NCBI RefSeq assembly: GCF_001039355.2 | Contig: NW_019776079.1 | Location: 920,933-984,932, forward strand | Origin: Lingula anatina | Lineage: Eukaryota > Brachiopoda > Lingulata > Lingulida > Lingulidae | DNA: 64,000 bases | Reading direction: 5' to 3' | Shown: piece after piece, positions 28,601 to 41,400 of the stretch | Numbering within the stretch: position 1 is the first letter of the stretch | Layout of the letters: each line of letters opens with the position of its first letter | Translations under genes and position numbers: made by a program | Notes under the pieces: generated by a model | The model's input: only the letters and a program-made list of their open reading frames with translations | Told to the model about the DNA's origin: nothing | The model's database searches: none

Positions 28601-31600
28601 AATTTTCCACCATTTTGTCTTGATTACTTTTATCGATCAAAAGGCCATAAAAAATATCAACAATTCATGAAAACAATTCCACCTTTTTTGTGAAAAGAAT
28701 TACCATGAAATACTGCTTTGCTTTATCTTTTAAAAACACATCGCTGAGCAACTAATGACTTTTCTCAAGAAAAACATCTAGTTGCACCCCTATTAATATT
28801 ACACCTGACTTCACCTTTCTTTGCTGGGAAAAACTTCTGGCTACAGAAATCCAATAGCAGACCACTAAGAAATAATTTTAATGCTTTTTTAAACAATTAA
28901 TTCTGAGAGCAGGCCCAACTGTAGTCATTAAATGTCTTCCCTCCACTGCTCACCAAAAGCCAGCTGGTAATAGATAAAGAAAAATCAAAGTAAGCTACTA
29001 ACTTTATTACTGGCAAATGCCTAAGGCCTGACATATATTCTTTTCAGTCCGCATTTTACCTCAAAATTAAAAATTCACTCTGCCAGACAATTTCACTGAG
29101 GCAGTCAACAGTTGAGAAGGTTAATCTCACTACTGCTGGAGCCCAGGACATATTTGGTGGAAAGACTTACCTGAGGTGGATTGGGTAGACTGTAGTTTGT
29201 GACTTGTGTTTAATATGAATGTCAGATTGATGCCAACTGTTACAACCAGAACTATAATCAAGCCAGCCTGAAAGTAGAGTAAAACACAGAATTGTATAAT
29301 CATTTCTTCACGCATTTCAGAAAAAGAAACTTAAACATAACAAAGCAATTAGGTAGCGAGAAAAAACATTTATTTGACCATATTCTATATTTACTCTAAA
29401 AAGATAACATTTTAGTTAATATTCATTTGATCTATTTCATTTCTCTAAATCCAAACTATTTTCTTGTTTTCATTTCAACTATAAATAGCACAACCAACAT
29501 GCTCAATTACTTGCATCAGAACTAGGCGTGTATTCTGTGCAAAATCAAATTATTGCCTTTACATACAAAAACACTGGAATGAATTTTATGACTGCACTCT
29601 ACAGTTAGAAGAAACACACATCAATTCTGATTGGCAATCAAATTAACTGCATCTTGATATAATACTATCTTTCAAATTGTCAGAATGCAGTCTTATGTTT
29701 GGCATCAGCTCTAGAATCTTCTGAGACCAAATAAAGTAATCTTTCCAATGATTGAAGGCTCTGGCACTGGTAACAGACAGCAATGTTCTGAGTGTTGGGC
29801 AGATTCCATTCAAGAAAGGGATGTTAATTGGTTTTCAAATTAAATACTTGGTCTTGTTTTCAAACTTGCAGAATTGCAGAATGCATGACTAGTACTGGCA
29901 ATTAATCTGCACAATGGAAAAATGTTTACAATAATGGATGTTGAACATTAAAATCCTTTTTATAAGTATTAACGGATGTGTTTTAAATTTATATCTTTTA
30001 TCATAACCATCTAAAATTTAAAGATAAAAGTGAACATGTGCAGAAAATTAATGTATTATGTGAAATCTAGCTTTTCTAATTCTTCTGAGGATATCTTCCT
30101 TTGGAAAAAAACACATACAAAGGTCTGGATAATTCATGAGATGCCTCTCCTCTCACCAGCACAGCTGTTGCAAGAACACTTGATGACTTAAATGGCTGTA
30201 GACTATGTACAGCAACTGCTTCTACTGAATTTAACATCATTTCTTCAGCCTTAACTGCTTTAAAATGGCATAGCTTTCATAGCCCTGAACTTTTTACCTC
30301 CTGCATACTTGATGGTTTAAATATTAAAAACTAATCTTAGGCCAAAAAGCAGCTGGTTTACTATGCACAGTTGCCAGAAAGAGCTTATATTTTTCATGTA
30401 CATAAATCACAATACTTAATCCATTCCAAGTTAACATCCTTTACTGCTATTTCCATCAATCAACCAAAAAAAAAAAATAATAATCTGGTATTCATTTTCC
30501 GAGTTATTGAACAATTTGCTAGAATCATAAAACATGTAAAACTGCACTGTGATAATAGATGATGACGCACACACCTAGATGCCAGTGTTATAAAACAAAT
30601 ACAGAAGTGCAAGGTTATAAGTAGCGCCTTTCTTCCTAGGACACTAGAGGAGGACACTTCAGAGAAAAACCTGATGACATTTCAAATGAAATTTGCCATA
30701 TGTAATCAACAACACATGGGTCTAGCACTGAAGTGCTACTTAATGATATTGATGTCACACATTGGTCCTCTTGTTCTCCCAGGTACTACCTTTATTGCCA
30801 GAATGCAAATTATACATTTTTCAATATTTGCACATGCAATTTGTTTTCATATGTACAGTATCGGTAATCTATTAGGTAGATCATACACATCTCTTACTCA
30901 ACATTGCATTTAATAGAGTGCTATAATTTTCCTGTAGACTATTATGTAAACTTATTTTCCTATGTAGCCCTTCAGCTGTAGAACTATCAAACAAACTGGT
31001 CTGGAAACCACTGTAGTACATCTATTACTGCAGAATTGCTACTAAAGCATAAGCACAATTGAGAAATAAAGAAAGCTACACTGGTTTTATCTGCAACAGC
31101 ATAAGTGATAAGACAAAATTGTATGCTTAATTAAAACAAGTATGCTTAGATCTAGGCCTTTATATCCACACCAAGGGAGTTAGATGATACTTTTGAATGC
31201 AACAATTGATTTAAGCAACATCTGATCAATCTTGAAACTCTGTCCACCTATAAGTTTTTGTAGTTATAGTTATTCGGGTGGAGTAAACTTCACAAACATG
31301 GCAAACAAACTTTCACTTAGGCATGACTCATAGATTAAATCAGCACATCTTAAATGAACATTTACCACACAATTGACTTCTCTCCCAAACCTCATAAAAC
31401 AAAACTGATTGTCATCTTAAATCTCATCAGAACAGCTGAAATTCAGTTCTTACACAGTGATAGTATCACCATGCATAAAAATGCAATTATCTTTTAAATG
31501 AAACATACTTAATCTACTATGCAAAGAAAGAGGGCAACAGTAGATTGATCTAGGACATCTGCACCATGATCGAATATTGGTCAGAAATCTCGATTCCTTA

Positions 31601-31828
31601 ACCTCTAATGCAAGATCATGCAAGACAACATCAAACCTCTGAAAAAAAGTTAGCAGCTAAACTGTAAATTTTGAGTCAAAATTAAAAGCAACTGACCTGA
31701 AAAACTCTGGTTAGCATACGTCTCCTATTGGACTGGGACACATGGGACCTGTGAGGCAGAAGGGACCCATGGTGATGTCTCTTTGGCACAAATGGCTGGG
31801 CCTTGGGATTAGGTTTCCAACTCTCCAT
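16619..31828 (-). CDS. POMGNT1: Protein O-linked-mannose beta-1,2-N-acetylglucosaminyltransferase 1, complete (copy A)
   Basis: Nineteen coding exons on the minus strand: 31697-31828, 29171-29267, 25041-25174, 24792-24860, 24466-24579, 24013-24130, 21590-21691, 21067-21194, 20687-20757, 20147-20222, 19674-19799, 19292-19350, 19072-19144, 18313-18441, 17793-17983, 17396-17579, 17183-17224, 16962-17029, 16619-16688. All phases agree and give 660 aa, the same length as human. POMGNT1 is a type II Golgi enzyme that adds GlcNAc to O-mannose on alpha-dystroglycan. A short basic cytoplasmic tail (1-44) precedes a membrane anchor (about 45-65). A lectin-like stem spans about 95-255, including [13 protein letters not shown]. 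The GT13 catalytic domain starts near 300 ([18 protein letters not shown]) and has the metal-binding EEDMD motif at 398-402, plus [10 protein letters not shown]. The 5' UTR extends to a splice acceptor beside 31909, so an upstream noncoding exon is likely. Confidence 0.95.
23811..23947. mobile_element. MITE copy, GCCCGTAGCCAG family (degraded)
   Basis: It starts GCCCGTAGCCAGCAATTTCA and ends CCCCCTGGGCCTGC, like the better-preserved copy at 51680-51845, with internal loss. It lies in POMGNT1 intron 6 of copy A. Confidence 0.65.
25698..26313. promoter_or_regulatory. Copy-A-only segment with CpG-containing, promoter-like core
   Basis: Copy B lacks this segment of about 616 bp and has about 14 bp of unrelated filler at the same place (near 41709). 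The middle (about 25830-26110) is richer in CpG than nearby intron sequence. It contains ATGGCGGGAAACCCTCAGAC at 25924-25943 followed by GTAAGT, which looks like a short first coding exon and donor on the plus strand, opposite to POMGNT1. A second GGTAAGTACGG donor-like site lies near 26239. I could not recognise downstream exons, so the gene, if any, is unknown. Confidence 0.35.
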
Positions 31829-32413
31829 CACAGCTGATATGTAAAATGCTTCTCTTGTCTGTTCCTGCCTTTTTTAGGAGTTCACATCTTGTCTGCTAGA
31901 AAACCAATTCTGAAATGAATTGAAAAACATTAACACTGGTTTTTTGAAAGTCACTCTTTAAAGCTTCTGCTCATCTTGTGCTGCATGCCTGATAAGTTGT
32001 GAGAGGGATGAAGTTTAAAGTTTAACTACAGGCAAAACCTGTCACAGACAGTGTTCTGAAATGAATTTAGTTCCTATGCTACCTGGAAAACTGTCAGTTG
32101 TTCTATCTACCCAAGAGTGAGTGTAATCAGATCACTGACAAGTTCACTTGCCAGGGCTCCTGCTCCTTTACAGCAGTATAAGCAAGCCACAGTTCAAAAC
32201 ATTCCGCAAAACATCAATACAATCCAAATGGAGAGCAACTTCACCAGCACATCTGATACTAGCATTGAGTGAAAGATGAAACCCACTGTAGAGTTGCAGA
32301 CAGACTAGTAGTGGGTAACTTGACAAGTCTTCATTACAAACTGTCAGGAGACTTCTACTTGCCACATTAACTAAGCTCCATTTTCCTGCCTCAATGAAAC
32401 ATCTCTGCCCTTC

Positions 32414-32414
32414 N
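32414..32414. other. Single N at the junction of the two POMGNT1 copies
   Basis: The base before it is the last base of copy A, and copy B begins within five bases after it. This indicates a contig join between two overlapping contigs. Confidence 0.85.
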
Positions 32415-32478
32415 TACCCTTTTTGAAGGTAAAATGACCACCAAATGACCACAAAAAATGTTAATAAGACTATCTAAC

Positions 32479-35400
32479 CTTGGCTATTCCTTTCCAAGTA
32501 GAAAAATCAGAAGCATGATCCATCTTGATATATAAGACATGAGTGACATCTGCTTTGACATCAGGAATAAATGACTCATTGCAGGGGTCTACACTGTGAT
32601 CCAGCACTGTGGCCCTCTGTATTATATCATGTAGTAACTTTTCATACTCATCTTTCTTCATTCTGGAAGCAAATATCAAATAATTCATAAAGTGATAAAT
32701 ATGCTCATATGACACACAAAAGAAAAGATGATGACTGATTTTTGTGGTGTTTAACTATGTAAATTACCAATGAACTTTACAGTAGGGATAATTTTACTTT
32801 CAATGTTATCCAAACTTCGAATAACAAGCCTAAAATTTAAACATGGTCTTATACACGAGACTGAATCAACTTACTTGTCTATGTCTTTTAACTTGACTTT
32901 AGCCTGTGTATTCATTTTATGTCTGCTAAAATAGCTTTCTTGAAAGTATGGGTTCATATTTAGTCCAACAGATCCAAAATGAAATGTTCTTGATACATCT
33001 GGGATAATGCATTCTCTGTCCTTCCTCTGTCCAGGCATTCTCATCCACATGTCCCAATCCCACAGCTTCAGAATAAAATGAATATTTCATAAATAAATAA
33101 TATAAATATAAATCAATATTAAAAGAGGCACAAATTCATCTTGTGCATGGTCATGAAATGACGAGTTTTTCAATTTTTAATCTCATTCCAGAATTTCATC
33201 TGTGACTCTACATACTGTTTTTTTAATGTACATAATACATAAAGTAATCACACCGATTCACCATTTATGCTTCCTTGTCCTGACATTTATTTACAATCAA
33301 TAACTTGTATATCTATATAAAAACAATTTCCCAGGCACCAAAGCAGCTAGAGATTTATTTATGCTTATATTATTCCAATGTGTTTCTTTCTTACTTTTTC
33401 TGGGGTTGGCCACTTTGATTCCAGCTCTTCCTTGTATAATTTTTTCTTCAGCAACCAACCTAGCCCAGGCATTGTCTCTATTCTGTATAAGAGGCTGGGG
33501 TCCTTGGAGGAGTCATCATAACCCTGGCAGTAAGAAAGCAGAAATGTAAATTCACTGTTACCTAATCACTTCCATATAAACTACTTGTGTCCTGTTATTA
33601 ATTGATCTTGAATAGGTGCATTTTTTTCATGCAGCGCCACAATAATAATTCAACACATGTAAAATTTCTTTTTCTAGAGTTACAGATGTTCTGTCATAAA
33701 AAGCATATTATTTATGTAACACATGTTGAATGGATTTTACTTTCTTTTTAACATGTGCTAAAATGGGAGTTTCATCATCTTCAGTTAAGGGAGCATGTGC
33801 AAATATCCAAAACACAATATCTCTCTTTGAAGCAATAAAATTTTGAAAATTACAGCTTTACTTTCAGTCAAGGAATCCAAGCAATGCAAGGAATACAAAT
33901 CACTCTGCTATAGCCAAATGATGATTAAAAAAAATGTATAACTTTTGGGAATATTTGGTTGGTACTTGACATACTGGTAGATTAGTACAAAAGAATGGTG
34001 GCGGACCCCAGGAAAATCCGTTAATTGACTTTTATAGTCTCAATTAAGTCTCCTATAAGGTAGCTAACCTGTTGAAAAAATTAAACTTCACTAACTTGGT
34101 CTTGGTTTTCTTAAAAATCTAGAAAGATCATTTTCAAAAAATTCAACCTCCATACCTGATCATTCCATGCTGATACACAGTACAAACTCTCATCTTCTTC
34201 TAATAATGGCAGTGTTTGACTAAAATAACTGGAAAAGAGAATGTATATTTTACATTCACCATTTAATTTCACATACATAATGCACATAACTTTCCAAAAA
34301 ATCTTTATTTTGTAAATCTTTACATATCTAGAGTAGATACTATGAAAACATTGATTTCTTTCATCAAGGACCTACTCAAAGAAATCTGGAGATATGTCCA
34401 TGTCTTCTTCTATAATGATCATGTACTTAGCATTCTGAAATGGAAAATAAAACCACCTGTTCAGCGGAACAAGTTGGAATTGGTTTTCCTTTTGTAAAAT
34501 ACATCAATGTCAATTACAAAATCACATATCCTCAAAAATTAAAAATAAACAAAGTTTACACTTATTACAAAATTACCACATATCATAAACAATATCTCTT
34601 ACTCTTGAAATGAATAATAAATATATTTACAAGAAATTTATCATTGTTCTTGCAAACACTTTCTATCATTTTGCAACTGAACAGAATAGAAAAAAATATA
34701 TGGGACAAAAGACACAACACGTTTTAGTTAATTTCAGTATTAAGTAGTAAGAGGCTTACTGGATGTAAATTGAAAGTGGCAGTCAGGCTGCTTTTATAAT
34801 GCTGACAAACTCTGGCATTCTTGATCCCCAGTGGTGTGTGCTGGACTCCACGCAAGCCATAAAGCTTGGTCACTTCCAATGGTTCCTGCAATTATATCAA
34901 ATCTTCAAAATAACACAAATTTACATTTAGAAGACCAATGCATTTTCAGAAAGACTTCATTTACAAAGTCTTTACCACTGCATCTACATACCTGATATCT
35001 TAATTGCCTAGCCCTTTAGACAAAAATAGATAAATAAAAAAAAATTTAATAATAAAAGCAATGCCATAAATGATAGAACAGCTACATGCAATTACTATCA
35101 GTAGATTTTTTTTTATTGATATCCCTTTGTGAGAAATCAGTTGCAATTAAGAAAGAAAACAACAAGCAATTCACATGCAATAAACTTTGATCATTGATTT
35201 TTCCTGAAGTAAAAATGCAAATCCGATATTAACAAGAAACTACTCACCTCAAAATAACCATCTATAAACACTGTAATCAAGTTGGGGTTGGCACCATCAG
35301 CTGATAATAGAGACCTCAGCATTCTGAAATGTAAATGAATCCATCACCATTAATACCCAAGTCCAAAAGAATCCCTAAAGATTGAAAAAAAAAAGAAAAA

Positions 35401-38400
35401 AAAACATGTCATATCTTTCAGTCTTAACTGCTTCATATTACCTGAAAATTCTATAAAATTTTAACCAAACAACAGTGAATCAACAGTTAATTCTGTACAC
35501 AGTTTTTGCCTCCTGACATTGTCCACTTAATATTGTCATTGACTGCAGTTGTTCTGATAACCTCAGGTTCCAGATCTATGTTGTGCAATTACAAGGTAAT
35601 TGTTTGAAAATTTCAAACCAAATGTTCGGATTTACAGTACAATTTTGATAATTTGACAGAATTTAAAGTTACTAGCAGAGATTTACTTTGGAGAAATGAC
35701 TGGGTCAAAAGATAATTCCTGGAAATCAAGGAATTCCTTAATCAGTCCAACCCTGATACTAAGATATTCCTGAAAATTACAGTACCTATAGAGATAATGT
35801 GGCCTGTTACTGGCTATCACTGCTACTGGGATATCAGATACTTTGTTGTTGGAGATCTGAAAAAATATTATATAAATGTTTCCAAAATACAGAATAACAA
35901 ACAATTTTTAATGACATCACTTTTTCTTTATTTTATGACTTTTACAGATATTTCAGCTAATAATATGACATACCACATTAACGAGTCAAGAATATGTGTT
36001 TCAGAAAAAATCAATTTACAAGACATATCAGTTGCAATGTTTCTTCATAATTTCTACTCCTCTGGCAATATATGTCTACAGGAAATAGCAGCATGTAATA
36101 CATCAGGGAAAGTCTTAAAAATGAGTGCATTATGCACTGTTATAACAACAGCAACACCAACTTACAGCGTCTGGTTGAAAAGTGATAGGAGCCGGATCAG
36201 TGCAGCTGCAGACACTCCCATAGCCTTCCACCTTGTCACAAAATGATCTGCGTCTTTTGTTCACTTCATCATCAGGCCAGTCACAACCACGTTCTGTAAT
36301 AAATTCAAATGTGTCTATTAGCATCATGATGGTGTTAGTAATATGCATACATCAGTTTCCAAAGATGTTTGCCTTAAGACCTAAATGCCTCCAAATCAAG
36401 ATAATGTGTATATGAGAAGTCTTAATTTATTATCTCAGTAACATATTTTAAATCACTAAGTGAAAATTACCTAACCTTTTTAGACAAATATACTAATGAC
36501 ATATAGATAAAAACACTTTCTTTCAAGGTCACCTTCTCATTAAAGCTGGAATTTGAAAAGAGTGCAATCTAAGTAAATTCTTTGTTATGTCATTCATTTG
36601 CAACCTTCTCTTGACTTCAGCAACATGAACAATATAACTTTATCCAACACCTCTATTCAAAACAATATTATGCAATTGTTGCAGCCACCTTCTTTTTCCT
36701 TGAGTGGTACATCCACTTTGAGCAGCACGGCTTCTGCCCACTCCTGGAAGTTATCAGAATGGTTGTGGTCCTCTGCTAAAGCTTTACCATCTGGAACAAT
36801 AACATAACAGGCTACAAACAGGTAATCAGACAGGTGTGATGGAGGGTTAAAGCAGGCATGTGAAACCAACAGTTGGCAATAAAACGTGATCAAAAATTTC
36901 TAAGAAAAACAAAACCTAGAAATAAAATCCCTTTCATAACCAAATTAATTATCCTCCAAATCAACTGAGACAGAAAACATTCCCAGTTGGATCCGTTACA
37001 CAACCTGTAATTGACAAACTGCATGATATTGAATATGACTTCATCAAACCATCATGATATCTTCTATTGCTTGAACTCCCGATTCAGATTTCCAATTCAA
37101 CAATTGCCAGTATTAGAACTGATGTATGATGGACACAGTTCACTGAAGAAGAACACGAGGATTCTGGCTCTTATTGGAAAGCAATCATCTTAATGGAGTT
37201 TCTTCCACAGAAATCAATGACTGATGTGATCTGCTGATTCAATTTAAACAGATTTAATAGAGTCAAGGTCTACCTAACAGTTACATCAATATGCATTCAC
37301 TTCCAATAATCTTTCAATTACTGGCACTTCATTACATCTATTCTATCAAAGTATCATATACTGTTACTGAAAGAATGCAGCAACATAGTCTTCTTGACAC
37401 CAGTACATTCAGCTGAGGAACACTTTCAAAACAATTTAAGTCATGTTTACAATTTTTGGGATAAATATTTGTACATTGTTGCATCTCAATAGGAAAACTA
37501 TCAAAAGATTTATGTTTTTGTCTCTTTGCAAAACAGGACTTCTTAAGAGAAACTTTTTTTCACATACATCTTCTATTGATATGGATGTCTTGAATTTTAT
37601 TTTCAGAGAGGTGAAGCTATTTAAATACACTTCTCACCTTGTAAATCTCTGTTTTTTTTGTACAAGTTCAAATCAGATAAGACAAACTTCCCACACCCTC
37701 GAAGTGATTACACATTTTTTTTCCTGAGAAGAAGCCAACTTCATTCCCTCTAATAGAAAACATAGCACAGGAAAACCAATAAAAATCAAATAGAGTGGCT
37801 CCTAATTGATGTGTTCTCCTCTGCTGGCATTTAGACTTACTGCTGTTTGGTCCGCTAAAACTCTTATGCACAATTATCTTCAAAAATGTCAATACTAGAA
37901 CCGATAGAGTGAGTATTTAGAAAGTTAATTTCACTCCACCTCTTGGCATCTGAGATAGGTACTTAGCGCCAGAAGAAAATACGATATCACGATTACTGAT
38001 TTATGGGAATATTAAGAGAACAAAAAACTTAATTCTGAAAATAATGAAAAAAATAATAACTCAATGAAAATCTCCAATGAAGTAAATACGACTGATTTGA
38101 TCAGTGCAATATGGATTAATTTACCAGAGGGAAACATACATTTTTATCTTAATATTATCCTGAGAACTGTGGAGGACAGTTATAAATAGCAACATTTCAA
38201 ATCCAATAGTGGGTGTCTGCCTAAAGGGATCTTGGATTTTCTGCATGCATCTCAATTTGCTCAACAAATCTTCCTTCTTGCTTTTCATTTTTATTACTCC
38301 CACCAATTCGGCTGATATGCAGGAGACCCCATATCACAAGCCTGCTAAACTTATAGAAGCAGCCAATATTTACCACAGTAACTAGAGATCAGTAAGGAAA

Positions 38401-41400
38401 AATCTATACCACCTATCCACAGTTTTAATTACTACTGATTATTTGTTGGTGTTGCTCTTGCATAATCAGTTGAAAAAGAGGTTTATTAACTGTTGAAGTT
38501 GTTGATATGTAATGATACAAATTCACACTATTGTCAGATTGTTTTAGGAAGTTGAAATGAAATTTAGGGTAAAATTTGATAGAAAAACCTGGCACATCAA
38601 TCTCACAGTCACACAATAAGTTACCAAAGGTCACTTATCTTTGAACAAAAATTGTATTTCCTCTAGGTTGTTTTGCTTCAATCGAAGTAACATAAGTAAA
38701 CAAACCAAAGGAATTTTTGTGAAACACATCTATGACATAAGATTTCAAGCTGCAAACGACTACATGGGGTCTACTTCTTGTAATGGATTTCTCTATAGGA
38801 GTATATATATGTAATTAAATCAAACATTGTTCCTCCTGCGGAATAGACAAATTTTTACATTAATTTCCTTGCAATTTTCAATATTGATCACTGCCTACAA
38901 TCCTTTGCTGGCCCGTAGCCAGCAATTACAAAAAGTTGTTCTTTTTCCAAAAGAAGGGCCTTTTAAGATGAAACCTTAATGTACATAGATCAAATTTTAC
39001 CCAGAATGGACCTTTCCTGACAAAAAGGGCAGTTCTTTCAAACCCCCTGGGCCTGCTCTGTATTTGCACAATAGGCATCTTTTTCTGATTTTAAAAGCTG
39101 CTTTTTATTCAGTTTACTCACCCCCTTTGTATGTGACCATTGCCCATGTGTCCCTGTATTCAAGACCCTTAACCTTAGTGCTGCCTGCAGCTACCAGGTA
39201 GTCTCGAGCACGGTGTGTGAGACTAAAGGAACCTTCATCCTGAAACAAAAATGCTGGTTCTTATCATATTTATAACTTTTGTTCAATTAAATACAGGTCA
39301 TTATCTTTAATAATGAAGAAATTTTACTCATCTTGTTTCATACCATCAATTTATAAATTTTGTCCTATTTTTTTAGAGAGTCATATTATTTTCATCATCA
39401 AAATGGTAAAATAATTCTATTTAAAAGTTATAGTGAATAAGCCTGCTATGTACTTCATATGTAATAGCATGCAGCCAAATTTTACAACTTTAAGTATTTA
39501 TCCTAAGTCCATGCAATTGCTAACTTTCTTTCATACATATATGATAACTTCACACCATGTGACACATACTTTAATAGTAAATATGAGTATTCTTCCTGGA
39601 GTGACCATGTTGAGGAACAACATTAATGCTTCATCTTCCTTTTTGGAGTAGGTGTCAAACACACGGTCAGCCATCACTGCACCCTGGTGAGGAGGGAAAT
39701 AAACATGAATAATCATGAAAAACACTGCGGTGATTTCACAATAAATATTAAAATAACAGCATCTTTTTTTATGCATTCATTTAAGCATTATGACACGTGT
39801 AATGCTGCATAATCTGCCCTTTAAACTAAGGTTCTATAAGTTGTGATGAAGTTTCTAGAATTCTAAAATTTTAGATAACAAAGTCTTATCTTTACCGTGG
39901 CTTGGTTGAGAACTACAACATGGATACCTCGGCCATGAGCCCCTGGTGCTGCATCTTCTAAGATCTATAAATTGGAGAAAGTATTTATATCATTATTTAT
40001 CTCAAATTATATTACATATAATTGCTAAATAAGAAACTGTGACTTCAATAAAAGCTAATCCAAGTATCATTTGATCCATTTAGCTGGTTTATTTTGTTGT
40101 AAAACTTAAATGACACTGAAGATGTCATCATCCTCTGAACTCACCGTGGCTCCATCTACAGTAACAGAGACCTTGCTCTGTGAAGACATAATGTCCAGGG
40201 CCAACACTTTGGGCTTCTCCAGTGGTTTACGTCCAGCACTGTTGGCAAATTCATCTTTGCTGGGAACATATGGAGGACCTATAGAAACCAGTAAGAACAA
40301 ACTAAACAGTAAATATGCAGGCATCCCTCTAAATGTCACAAACAGTCCAAGTAATTCATGGTTGTCTATGCCTGTATGTATGTATGTACCAAGAATAATA
40401 AGAATTTAAATACTCTTAGTCTTTCTTTGCCATGCACAGCAGTTAATATGTAAATTACATTACATAGCCGTGACAGCCCACATATACAGTAAGATAAATA
40501 CTACAATACAGGGTGGGCAAAGGTTAAGTATTCCAGTATGATATATGGGGTCACATTTCACCTAAAAATTGCATCAGAAAAAAAGAAAATGGTATCAGGA
40601 CAATTCCCCCCCGGACAATTCCCCCCCGGACTATTCCCCCTGGACAATTCCCCCCCGGACAATTCCCCCCAGGACAATTCCCCCTCAGACGATTCCCCCC
40701 CGAAGAATATATATATTTATATACAAATATAAAGTAAAGAATACAAAGTTCAAAGTTCTTTTCATCCATTTTTTAATATTTCTTAGTGTGATGATGCAAA
40801 TCAAGGATAGATAATATTAATTCTATTAAACAATTTATTTTCTTGGAGTTCAAGTACATGAAATGTTCGAGATAGAAGTACAGAACATTTTATTAAAAAT
40901 CTGATCAACGAATATATATCTCAGGTAAAGGAGGGGTAAATAGATGATCTCACTCATCCAGGTAGCCCTTTGATGAATTAACTGTTACTTTTAATTGCTT
41001 TATTTCCCCCCCCCCCCCTTGATTCAGCAAGTCTTGAATCAAGGTGCATCTCTAGGGAGAGGTGGGGTAAACAGATTTTCTCGCTTATCCAGGTATCCCT
41101 GTGACTATCTGTCATTTTTAATTGCTTGACCACCACCCACCACACTAAAATATTTATAAAATATCTGTTTACCTGTTCATCTGTTTACCCCACCTTTACC
41201 TGACCTGAAGGATAGGTGGTTATACTTCCAATAGATACTTAATAAATCTTCCTGTACTTGTACTCAATGAAAAGGGAATTTGTTATAAAATAATTTGTTT
41301 CATGGTGAAGTTATATTATCACACTAAAAATGTTAATAAAATAGATGAAATGTTTTAAACTTTACACTTTCTACTTTATATTTGTATATAAATATATATT

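Larger units (their letters stand above)
17337..32413. repeat. Duplicated unit, copy A (about 15.1 kb)
   Basis: From CTTTTTGAAGGTAAAATGACC at 17337 to GCCCTTC at 32413 this segment matches 32419-47884 through introns and exons, in the same order and orientation. Differences are scattered substitutions, small indels and two large ones (25698-26313 only here; 40591-41485 only in copy B). The right end coincides exactly with the N at 32414. Confidence 0.95.

Noticed and set aside
40538-40814. Proline/glycine-rich open frames (such as [11 protein letters not shown]) on both strands
   Set aside because: They are translations of the GGACAATTCCCCCCC array at the left end of the copy-B transposon, not a protein gene.
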